DNA of 64,000 nt from Pelagomonas calceolata (Eukaryota; Sar; Pelagophyceae; Pelagomonadales; Pelagomonadaceae): assembly GCA_918797485.1 (NCBI GenBank), contig CAKKNE010000001.1, positions 1,984,001 to 2,048,000 on the forward strand, read 5' to 3'. Of the stretch, positions 17,257 through 24,567 are shown in pieces. The position numbers were made by a program, and so were the translations under genes. The notes under the pieces were generated by a model. It was given only the letters and a program-made list of their open reading frames with translations. It was not told the DNA's origin and did not search any database. Numbering within the stretch: the first letter of the stretch is position 1; every line of letters starts with the position of its first letter.

Positions 17257-18726
17257 CTAACGCTTCGCGAGGACCTGCGACCGGCCGATCGCCTTGATGT
17301 GCACCGTCGCCGGCGGCTGGGCCCAGGGCTCTCCATCAATTTGCATGTGGAGCTTTTCGGTCGCGCGGACGCGCAGCTCCTTGCACCTTATGAGTCGCCG
17401 GCAGCTTCCACCTAAACCCTTGGTCGTCACGAGCTTCCAGCCGAGGCTGAAGACGTCGTCGACCGTGACGATCTCCAGGACGCCGTCGTCGCTTGTCGTT
17501 TCCTTATCTCTGCCCCATAAATTGCGGCCGCCCGCGTACGACTGCAGATTCAAGACAATCAGCCCCCTACAACTCTTCGGGAGCGTTACCTCCTCCCACG
17601 TGTCCTCGACCTTGCAGAGGACCGTTGTCACATCAATCAGTTTAGGTGGAGGCCCCTGGCAGCCGCAGCACCCTCCGGTCGCTTTCATCCCCAGCCACGC
17701 GTATAACAGCTGGTTCTTGGCCCTCGAACTGAATCTAGCCGGGTTCTTCCTTCTTTCAGCATGGAACGCGAACGCACCAGCGGCATCTAGCCCGATGCTG
17801 AAATAGTTCGAGAACGTGCCGTCGTAGGACCGCCACGTGCCGCCTAATTTCAAGACGGTCTCGCTCGGCTTGACGTGTTGCGAAATGGAGGGCCTTCTCT
17901 CACTTATTGGCAAATTTGTTTCTTTCACTGTGGCGTCGAAACTGTCTTCCACTTCATCGACGGAGGCTAGAGTAGACGCCTGGGACGCGTGGTCCTTTAG
18001 CTGGTCCTGCACGCGCGCGGTCATCCGCGCCGAGTGGTGCCGGCCCTTCCGCACCACCGTATGTGTCTCGGCCTCGTCGACGTGCGCCGAGTACTCGTGG
18101 ACCGAGAAGACCTCCGGGACATGTAGGACCGTTTTATTTCGCTGGCCCTCGGCGTTGGGCATGACCGAACAGGCCCACCTGTCTAAAAGCTTCGGCTCCG
18201 CGTTTTTCACCTGAGCGACCCACTTTTCAGAAGTACATTTGCGAGAAAAATGACCGCCCCAGTTCAGCGACCGCGCGAGATCATTACCGGTACCCAGCGG
18301 CATCGGCGCGATCAAGTAGTGGCAGTGCTTCGCGCCTTCGACCTCATTTTTCACCACATCAATAGCGGCCATGAGCCAGGTCATCGTGCCGTCTCCCCCA
18401 CAAACGATGACTCGCAGGCCATTCCTCGCTTCTTCTACGATGTGGGGCTGGGCGAGGATCTGTTCCGGGTGGGGGTTCTCACCAAGATCGAAGACGCGGT
18501 CCTTGCCGATGATGTCGCTTAAGGCGTCGAGCACTTGTTTGCCCTTGCCGCCGCCGCTCCTTGAGTTGCTGAAGAGTATCACTCCTTTGGCGTCCTCGGT
18601 TTTTGCTGCGGCCGGCGCTGCGGCGCGGCTTTGCTCGGCATCAGCGCTCGGTGCCGGCGCTGCGGCCGCTGCTGCGGCGGCGCTCTCCGGGGCCCGGCCC
18701 TGCTCAGGAGCATCGGCGGCAGCCAT
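17257..18726 (-). CDS. Diacylglycerol kinase-type lipid kinase
   Basis: 489 aa from ATG 18726. The frame extends to 18882, but that would run over the hairpin motif at 18845-18867, which elsewhere is non-coding. After an Ala-rich N-terminus, the catalytic domain starts at VILFSNSRSGGGKG, with the ATP-binding VIVCGGDGTMTWLM and PLGTGNDLARSLNWG. The accessory domain shows NYFSIGLDAAGAFAFH, SRAKNQLLYAWLG, LNLQSYAGGRNLWG and MQIDGEPWAQPP. All are hallmarks of eukaryotic diacylglycerol kinases, which phosphorylate diacylglycerol to phosphatidic acid. No C1 or EF-hand domain precedes the catalytic part, so regulation differs from animal conventional forms. Gap to the neighbouring minus-strand glycosyltransferase gene: 260 bp. 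Confidence 0.9.
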   Translation of the reverse strand: MAAADAPEQGRAPESAAAAAAAAPAPSADAEQSRAAAPAAAKTEDAKGVILFSNSRSGGGKGKQVLDALSDIIGKDRVFDLGENPHPEQILAQPHIVEEARNGLRVIVCGGDGTMTWLMAAIDVVKNEVEGAKHCHYLIAPMPLGTGNDLARSLNWGGHFSRKCTSEKWVAQVKNAEPKLLDRWACSVMPNAEGQRNKTVLHVPEVFSVHEYSAHVDEAETHTVVRKGRHHSARMTARVQDQLKDHASQASTLASVDEVEDSFDATVKETNLPISERRPSISQHVKPSETVLKLGGTWRSYDGTFSNYFSIGLDAAGAFAFHAERRKNPARFSSRAKNQLLYAWLGMKATGGCCGCQGPPPKLIDVTTVLCKVEDTWEEVTLPKSCRGLIVLNLQSYAGGRNLWGRDKETTSDDGVLEIVTVDDVFSLGWKLVTTKGLGGSCRRLIRCKELRVRATEKLHMQIDGEPWAQPPATVHIKAIGRSQVLAKR

Positions 18727-18844
18727 TATTGCTCGTCGGACGGATCGGCGCGATGTCTTAGCACTGCCGCCTATTTCTACGGCTCTGCCAGCGCACTGTG
18801 AGCCGCGGTAGGCCGTGTTTCCCAGCCGCTCTTCCGATGGATTT

Positions 18845-18867
18845 GCTAGTATCTTACAGCCGCTAAC
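18845..18867. repeat. Hairpin motif copy
   Basis: GCTAGTATC, loop TTACAG, arm CCGCTAAC. It lies 119 bp upstream of the chosen lipid kinase start (18726). Confidence 0.65.
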
Positions 18868-18986
18868 CCTTCGAGAAGCCAAGCATTCCCGAGGGGCTCT
18901 TCATCGCGAGCCCTAGAGACGACTACAGAGAGGTAGATTCAAACACCGCAGTACTACAAACGTTCGTTAAACTCCGCGCGCGCCCG

Positions 18987-20084
18987 TCACGGCACGAAGC
19001 CGCACATCTCCGACGCGTTCCCGACCCGCCGCAGGACGTCGAGCCGGTAGATCCGATGCAAATGCCAGAGCAGCGCGCCGTTCTCGCAGATCGACTCCTT
19101 CCGGCATCGGCACTGCACGCGCGACGGCAGGTCAAACAAATGCTCGCGGTGCCTCCACAGAACCCTCCGCAGCGGCATCTGGTCCGTGCCGCCCGGGCCC
19201 GGATTCGATGCGAGCTCATTCAACCAGTCGCGCGTGATCGTTGATGCGCCCGCGCCGCGCATGAAACAGACGCCGCCGTTGCGCTCGGGAAAACCCTTGG
19301 GGATGCCCTCGATCTGGTGGACGGGGTTCGCGCGGTTCGTCCAGTCCTTGTTGAAGCCGATCGATCTGTTCCCGAAGGCGTCGAAGACATCGAACAATTC
19401 TTTCGTGTGCGACCGTTTGAGGCTGATGTCGTTGTCTATATATATGGTGCCGCCTTCATATAGTTCAGAATTCGATGCGAGCGCCGCGACCTTGTGGAAC
19501 CGGACGCGCTGGTGGTTCTCGTGCGATCCGTTTCGGGCCGCGGGATGCGGCGGCGTCCGCGGGATCCACTCGCTCGGCAGGACCCAGGGCTCGATGTGGG
19601 CACAGGGCCGCCTTTCCTCGACGATCTCGAGCTCGCTTCGGTCGGCGACGACGACGCGACAGGGGTAGCCCGTCGCGCAGACGTCGTGCAGCAGCGCGCC
19701 GAGCTCCGACTCCTCGCCGAGCAACGCCTGGACGGGGTCGCGCGTCGCCGCGAGCACGAAGCCGCGCGTCGGCGCGAGCCACGGCGACCCGGCCTCGATG
19801 GCCTCCACGCGAATGCGCAACCCGTGGAGGCCGCACTTGTCCGCGCCCGTCACGGCCCGCGCGCTTTCTATGCTGTTGACCGCGCGGCAGAGCCCCGTCG
19901 GGCCCTCGAGACCCTTCTGGTGCACCACGCGCACGGCCCCCGTCACGAGGTGGACGGCCCCTATTTGCCTGCGTAACAAGTCTACCGGACGACCCCGGCG
20001 CGGCGCCCCTCTCACAAATCGCGGCGGACGAGGACTACTCGTTGAAACTCTACGGTTCAAAAAACGCGGTCGACGCCTCGTCAT
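18987..20084 (-). CDS. GT-A type glycosyltransferase-like protein
   Basis: 365 aa if the ATG at 20084 is right. Residues about 45-360 look like a nucleotide-diphospho-sugar transferase: GFVLAATRDPVQALL, YPCRVVVADRSELEIVEE, GTIYIDNDISL (about 213-222, DND acting as the metal-binding DxD motif), IGFNKDWTNRANPVHQIEGI, FPERNGGVCFMRGAG and GGTDQMPLRRVLW. Such enzymes transfer sugars in the Golgi or ER lumen, but no TM anchor or signal peptide is seen. The first 40 residues are Arg-rich, of low quality, and lie only 24 bp from the neighbour's first ATG, so the true 5' end may lie elsewhere or be interrupted by an intron. Confidence 0.65.
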   Translation of the reverse strand: MTRRRPRFLNRRVSTSSPRPPRFVRGAPRRGRPVDLLRRQIGAVHLVTGAVRVVHQKGLEGPTGLCRAVNSIESARAVTGADKCGLHGLRIRVEAIEAGSPWLAPTRGFVLAATRDPVQALLGEESELGALLHDVCATGYPCRVVVADRSELEIVEERRPCAHIEPWVLPSEWIPRTPPHPAARNGSHENHQRVRFHKVAALASNSELYEGGTIYIDNDISLKRSHTKELFDVFDAFGNRSIGFNKDWTNRANPVHQIEGIPKGFPERNGGVCFMRGAGASTITRDWLNELASNPGPGGTDQMPLRRVLWRHREHLFDLPSRVQCRCRKESICENGALLWHLHRIYRLDVLRRVGNASEMCGFVP

Positions 20085-20107
20085 TGCGGATTGTCTGGCC
20101 CGACCTC

Positions 20108-20899
20108 ATGCCTTCACAACTCCGCGATTCACTAAGGGTCAAGTGCGGCCGCGTCTGGACGCGGCGCCAGCCACCGACGCTCTTCTACGAGCGCCACTTC
20201 CTGCAGAGGCGCGCCCTGTGGGTCCACCGGCCGCCGGGCTTCGCCGAGGTCTTTCAGGACGGCGCGTGGGCTGAAGTGACACACTGCAGCTACGGCGTAA
20301 ATAAGACGGCCGAGCCCTTCTTCTTCGCGGCGTCGGGGTCAGGAGTGTGGATCAACGTCGGGCGCTCGCTGCGGCTGGACTTCCGCGACGAACAAATGCC
20401 ATTGGTCCACCGAGCGATCGCCGACGGCGAGTTTGGGGAGGCGGCGCGGTTGCTCGACGGCGTCGACCTTTCGACATACGACAGCGTACAATTCAGCCAG
20501 ATGCACGGCGGCACGTGGCCCGCGGACGTTTTGACGGAGATCGTGTTTCTCAAATTAAGGTCGGAGTCGGATACGATAGCCAAGTTCCTGCCTTCGTTAC
20601 AATGCGGCCCGTCACATCGACGACGCCCGTGCCGCGCCGACGACGCGGCGGTCGTCCAACAAAATGACTGCCGCCTGCCGCACCTGAATATACATCAAGG
20701 CGTCGACGCGCGGCCCCTCGATCTTGTTACTTCCCCCGGCGTCCACGCGGCCCTCGCGCGGTCGGGCTGCGACGTGGTCAACTGTTCGATGGACGCGGCG
20801 CGCGCGGCGGCCTGGAGCACGACTGCGCCGGCGAACCACCATTTGTGCGGCCGCGCGCACCACCGCCGCCACCACCGGAAGACTAAACTTATTCATTAA
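20108..20899 (+). CDS. Unknown protein, 5' and 3' limits uncertain
   Basis: 263 aa from the first in-frame ATG (20108). Protein-like sequence (DDPGAAPLSQIAADEDYS) continues upstream in frame to about 19980 without an ATG, so the N-terminus may be incomplete or spliced. The well-folded part includes ALWVHRPPGFAEVFQDGAW, CSYGVNKTAEPFFFAASG, SGVWINVGRSLRLD and HGGTWPADVLTEIVFLKLR. After about 20600 the translation turns Arg/His-rich and less convincing. The 3' end overlaps the RNase HII gene by 11 bp, tail to tail. I do not recognise the family. The head-to-head layout with the glycosyltransferase may mean a shared process; this is inference. Confidence 0.55.
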   Translation: MPSQLRDSLRVKCGRVWTRRQPPTLFYERHFLQRRALWVHRPPGFAEVFQDGAWAEVTHCSYGVNKTAEPFFFAASGSGVWINVGRSLRLDFRDEQMPLVHRAIADGEFGEAARLLDGVDLSTYDSVQFSQMHGGTWPADVLTEIVFLKLRSESDTIAKFLPSLQCGPSHRRRPCRADDAAVVQQNDCRLPHLNIHQGVDARPLDLVTSPGVHAALARSGCDVVNCSMDAARAAAWSTTAPANHHLCGRAHHRRHHRKTKLIH

Positions 20900-21890
20900 T
20901 CATCGACTTGACGGGGTCGAACGACTCGCGGTGCAAACCAACAACCCAGCCGTGCTTCGTAATGGCCGCGCGGTGCGCCTTGGACCCGTAGCCCTTGTTC
21001 GCCGCCCAGCCGTATTGGGGGTGCTTTTCATGCAAAGCATGCATGAGCCGGTCGCGGTGGACTTTCGCGATGATCGACGCCGCGGAGACGCAGGCCACGC
21101 TGCCGTCGCCGCCCTTGACCGTGCGCACGCCCAGGCCCCGCGGGCGGCCGCCGCGGCGCCAGGGGTCGTCGACGCCATCGACGACGGCCACGAGCCGGTC
21201 CTCCTCCTCCGCTTCGTTGTTCACGTCACCGATAGCGGTCACGTCGATCATCACGTCATCCCGACCATCGTCCGACGACGAAAGCCTATGAAAGAGCGCC
21301 TCGGCGGCGGCGCGCATGCACGCGAGATTCGCCTGCAGGATGTTCACGTCGTCGATCAGCGGCGCGTCGGCCCTCGCCAGCGCGTAGCGCACGCCCGGCG
21401 CCTCTCTTAATTGCTCGTAGATAGCTTCCCGCGCTTTCTCCGTCGTGATCGTCTTCGAGTCGGCTATCCCATCTATATCGACGTCATTTGGGAGGTAGCA
21501 CGCGCAGGCGACTACTGGTCCTGCCAAACACCCTCTACCGACCTCGTCCACGCCGATGGTTGGTACTTCAATACGCTTGACGGCGGCGGCCGTCGCGTCG
21601 TGGACGTCGCGGCGCGGGAGCGCGAACGTCCTGAGCGCGGTCGGGCGCTTCGCCGCCTTCGCGGCGGTCGTAAGCAGGCGCGCCGGCCGCGGGCGCCGCG
21701 GTGGCGTCGACGGCGGTAGCGTCGCGCTCGTTGCGAGGGGGCGCTTTTGCGGAGTCGCGGGCGCGCCGCGCAGCCGCGGCGACCGGCGCGCCGCGCGGGC
21801 CTTCTGGAGGCTTGCCCGTGCACGCACCATTGGTTGGCGGAGCGCTGCGGTTCGGCTCGAGAAGGCGAGGGCGAGGCACGTCGCCAGCAT
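20889..21890 (-). CDS. rnhB: Ribonuclease HII (bacterial type) with organelle leader
   Basis: 333 aa, ATG 21890. Residues 1-16 form a signal peptide (MLATCLALAFSSRTAA), then about 90 Arg/Ala/Pro-rich residues suit a plastid transit peptide. The catalytic part starts at about 110: GVDEVGRGCLAGPVVACAC (D115, E116), IADSKTITTEKAREAIYEQL, NILQANLACMRAAAE, VAVVDG, VKGGDGSVACVSAASIIAKVHRDRLM and YGWAANKGYGSKAHRAAI. RNase HII removes ribonucleotides from RNA-DNA hybrids. The sequence looks closer to bacterial RnhB than to the nuclear RNase H2 subunit A, suggesting plastid or mitochondrial DNA upkeep. An acidic insert (NNEAEEEDR) sits just before the VDG motif. Confidence 0.9.
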   Translation of the reverse strand: MLATCLALAFSSRTAALRQPMVRARASLQKARAARRSPRLRGAPATPQKRPLATSATLPPSTPPRRPRPARLLTTAAKAAKRPTALRTFALPRRDVHDATAAAVKRIEVPTIGVDEVGRGCLAGPVVACACYLPNDVDIDGIADSKTITTEKAREAIYEQLREAPGVRYALARADAPLIDDVNILQANLACMRAAAEALFHRLSSSDDGRDDVMIDVTAIGDVNNEAEEEDRLVAVVDGVDDPWRRGGRPRGLGVRTVKGGDGSVACVSAASIIAKVHRDRLMHALHEKHPQYGWAANKGYGSKAHRAAITKHGWVVGLHRESFDPVKSMINE

Positions 21891-22433
21891 TCAACGGCCG
21901 GATGCAACCGTTAATAGCCTCTGGCGCTGCGAGGGTTGCCCTCAACGCTAGGGAGAGCGTCAAGGGAGCGTCGCGGAAATCGGCTCAAGGAGCGTCTTGG
22001 CCCCAAAGCGCTCCAGAAGCAGTTGCACCAATGAAGGGGCAACACGCAGTCCGCCCTGCTTGCCTTGGTAGCGCTATGTGATGGACCTATGGGCGCTGCA
22101 CTGCACCAGGCTTAACATGCTTGCTAGTGTCTTCAGGCCGCTAGCCCAAACGCGCAGGAACCCTGGAAGCCGCGCCTAGGGGACGGTACCCCCACAAACT
22201 GGCTCATTGCCGAAAGTTGTTCATAACAGGCAGCTGTTTACGTTCTTCTTACGGCTCCGCGCGCGCGGGCCCTACGCCCCCAACTGCCCCCCTACGAGCA
22301 AGTAAAGTCCACGGCTCTTACCCAAACCGTGCAGACGGCCGCGTCGCACACCGGCGGGGTGCGTCACCGCGACAAGACGCCATACGAGAAGAGGGGGGAG
22401 GGGCACAATTCAAATCAGACGCGCCGTCTCCGT
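21891..22433. other. Intergenic region between RNase HII and LHC genes
   Basis: 543 bp: upstream flank of the RNase HII gene and downstream flank of the LHC gene, both minus strand. It holds the motif copy at 22123-22145. No coding signal is convincing. Confidence 0.5.
22123..22145. repeat. Hairpin motif copy
   Basis: GCTAGTGTC, CCGCTAGC arms with a loop one base shorter (TTCAGG). It lies 233 bp upstream of the RNase HII start and is preceded by TGCTT as in other copies. Confidence 0.75.
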
Positions 22434-23168
22434 TTAGATGCCCTCCGGGAAGTAGAAGCCGGCGAGCGACGTGTACTCCGGCGACGAGAACGACTCGCCG
22501 ACCTGCTGCAGGACGCCTACATCGCCCGCGCCCGAGGATTTGGCCGCGAGGCCGACGATGCCGAGCATCGCGAGGCGGCAGTGCTTGATCTCCTGGAGCT
22601 GCTTCTCGCGGTACTCCTCCGGCGTGTAGTTGAAGCCGAAGGGGTTCCACCGGCCCGGGCCCTGGCCGAGCCCGGAGTCGCCCGGCATGTACGACGGGTC
22701 CTTGAGCTTGTTGATGCGCCAGACCTCGCAGGCGACCATGAAGCCGAGGATCTGGTACCAGCCCGCCTTGGGGATGGCGTCGAGCGCGTCGAAGGGGTTC
22801 ATCTTGCCGAAGGCGTTGTCCTTGCCCGGCCAGTGCGCGATCTCGGGGAAGACCCAGCCGAGGCACGCGAGCTGCGCGATGCGGCCGTGCATGAGCTCGG
22901 CCTCGCGGAAGATCTTGAGCGAGCCATCGCCCTCGTCGCCGACCCACCACGCGCCCGGCGCGTACTTCGAGAAGCCGAGCGGGTCGAAGCCGACGTCGCC
23001 GACGAGCGAGCCGTCGAGCGGCGTCGTCGTCCACGGCAGCGCGACCGACGGGTACTGCGCGCCGCTGCTCGACCGCTTCTGGGCCTTGGGCGCGGCCTTG
23101 GCGCCCTTCTTGCCGAAGCCGAAGCCGGCCGCCGGCGCCGCGAGGCAGAGCGCGACGACGAGCTTCAT
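22434..23168 (-). CDS. Chlorophyll a/c light-harvesting protein
   Basis: 244 aa from ATG 23168; an ATG 27 bases further upstream would put polar residues before the leader. Residues 1-15 form a signal peptide ending in AAPAAG, then Phe, as in the bipartite plastid leader of heterokont algae. The LHC domain has the N-terminal GDVGFDPLGFSKYA, helix 1 with the chlorophyll ligand and salt-bridge residues EAELMHGRIAQLACLGW (E91, H94, R96), helix 2 near WYQILGFMVACEVW, and helix 3 EIKHCRLAMLGIVGL (E193, R198). It binds chlorophylls and carotenoids in the thylakoid membrane and feeds a photosystem. Subfamily (fucoxanthin-type versus LHCR) is not settled by eye. Confidence 0.95.
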   Translation of the reverse strand: MKLVVALCLAAPAAGFGFGKKGAKAAPKAQKRSSSGAQYPSVALPWTTTPLDGSLVGDVGFDPLGFSKYAPGAWWVGDEGDGSLKIFREAELMHGRIAQLACLGWVFPEIAHWPGKDNAFGKMNPFDALDAIPKAGWYQILGFMVACEVWRINKLKDPSYMPGDSGLGQGPGRWNPFGFNYTPEEYREKQLQEIKHCRLAMLGIVGLAAKSSGAGDVGVLQQVGESFSSPEYTSLAGFYFPEGI

Positions 23169-23216
23169 CTTTCTCTCGGGACCTGCGTGTGACAAGCGGG
23201 GTCGCGCGCGGCGCTT

Positions 23217-23224
23217 CCTTTATC
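23217..23224 (-). promoter_or_regulatory. TATA-like element of the LHC gene
   Basis: GATAAAGG on the minus strand, about 49 bp upstream of the LHC start codon in GC-rich surroundings. It resembles the TATAAAGG upstream of the second channel-like gene. Confidence 0.35.
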
Positions 23225-23772
23225 ATCGATACGTGCTTCGCCCGCCCCGTGCTCTCGACCGTCGCGTAACGTCGACGCGCGGGCCGGCCGCAGGCGCTCC
23301 AGCCGGGCGCCGGCAGAGGTGTTCGGCCTCCACGGCGCTCCGCTACGGCGTCCGTGGGCCGCCCCTCCAGCACCCAGCGCCGGCGAGCCGAAGTACCGAG
23401 CACGCGCCTTCGCTGGGGTAGCGACAGCACCGCAGACTAGGCGCGTTTCGCTCACGAATTGCTGTTTTGGAGGCGGCCGCCTGCAGCACTCTTACGGCCC
23501 AAGTGAGCAAGCCACGGTGCTGCGCTTCGAGCAACGTGTGCTCGATCGTATGAAGGTAGCCTCTCGCTCCGTCGATTTGCTGTGTTGGTTCGAACAGGCG
23601 CCGTATGCCGACGATTTGACCGGATGATCGAGCTTGACGACGGCAATGGCTTATCTTGTAATCCTAGTGGCTCGCTATGCTCACAGAAGTACGTCTCCGG
23701 GGCCAGGAATGCGGGGAATGAACTTTCTTCTCGCCCTGCAGCGCTGGAGCTTTCCGGTATTTCATTTTGTTC

Positions 23773-23805
23773 GGCTTGGCTGGGGCTTGGCTGGGGCTTG
23801 GCTGG
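23773..23805. repeat. 11-bp tandem repeat, three copies
   Basis: Three perfect copies of GGCTTGGCTGG followed by a partial fourth. Confidence 0.9.
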
Positions 23806-23913
23806 GGCAAACAGTCTGAGGCGCAGTGCGCACGCGCGACGCGGCCATCCCGACACCGCAACTCATCCAATACGCCAAACAACCCCAAAGGACGGCATAC
23901 AACGCAGCCCGGT

Positions 23914-23953
23914 CCATTCCTTCGGCAGCCCAGCCATTCCTTCGGCAGCCCAG
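23914..23953. repeat. 20-bp tandem repeat, two copies
   Basis: Two perfect adjacent copies of a 20-bp unit starting CCATTCCTTC. Confidence 0.9.
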
Positions 23954-24021
23954 CCCGCATCGACGGCATCAGCAGCACTCGACGGAACGCATCGTTAGGC
24001 AGCCGTCGCAGCGCCGCAGCG

Positions 24022-24291
24022 ATGCGCAGACCACGGCGCGGCACCGACTCGGAAACCGCCAGCAAGCCGCTGCTCACGACGCGGCGGCGCTACCACATCG
24101 CGCTCGGCGCCGCGCGGCAGCTGCTCGCGGGCGGCGAGCTGTCAGCGACGGGCTGCGGCGCGCTCAAGAACCACATCTTCGATGATGATGGGCGCGTGGC
24201 CGCGGCGGTCGAGATTTTTTGGCTGAACGACGACGGCGACGCGCTGCTCGCGACGCTGCGCGCGCTCGGGCTCGGGGCGGCGCCCGGGTAA
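24022..24291 (+). CDS. Small hypothetical protein
   Basis: 89 aa from ATG 24022. After a basic start the sequence is helical and balanced (HIALGAARQLLAGGELS, ALKNHIFDDDGRVAAAVEIF, DDGDALLATLRALGLG). The pattern LLA-G-LS---ALKN-I---D-RV-AA-E-F recalls short helical modules that recur in heterokont proteins, but I cannot name it. It may also be an exon of a larger gene. Confidence 0.45.
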   Translation: MRRPRRGTDSETASKPLLTTRRRYHIALGAARQLLAGGELSATGCGALKNHIFDDDGRVAAAVEIFWLNDDGDALLATLRALGLGAAPG

Positions 24292-24567
24292 GCAGACGTG
24301 TAGTTACTGGGCCGTGGCGCTGACCGCCGTCGGTGCGGGCGGCACTCGTGTCTTCGGGTTCGCGAATCGCAATGGAGTGTACCTACGACCACGAGTAGTA
24401 CCTATGTGAGAGACCGACGAGGACTCTGACCGTGCCGGGAGCGACCTGCTGGTGCGCCGGCAGAACCTACTAGAGGCGGCACAACAGTAGACTGCAGCGC
24501 AGGGCCACCGGCGGACGCGCAGACGGAGCACACATCACTCGTTGCAGGGCAGCCCCGGGGTAGAGCC

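Larger units (their letters stand above)
23169..24021. other. LHC promoter side and repeat-bearing intergenic region
   Basis: 853 bp without a gene I can support. It holds a TATA-like site near the LHC start and two small tandem repeats. Open frames on both strands here are Arg/Ser/Pro-rich and look like chance frames. Confidence 0.5.

Noticed and set aside
18727-18882. N-terminal extension of the lipid kinase
   Set aside because: It would translate a copy of the hairpin motif, which is non-coding everywhere else in the window.
22318-23430. Long open frame on the minus strand across the LHC gene in another frame
   Set aside because: Arg/Ala/Gly-rich translation without domain sense. GC-rich DNA leaves long chance frames, and the LHC frame is clearly the real one.
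23583-23605. T-arm-like GGTTCGAAC suggesting a tRNA
   Set aside because: The flanking bases do not form a tRNA cloverleaf or acceptor stem. No other tRNA signature was found.
23452-23998. Possible genes in the LHC upstream region
   Set aside because: Frames on both strands are Ser/Pro/Arg-rich and include the tandem repeats. No domain or leader is seen.
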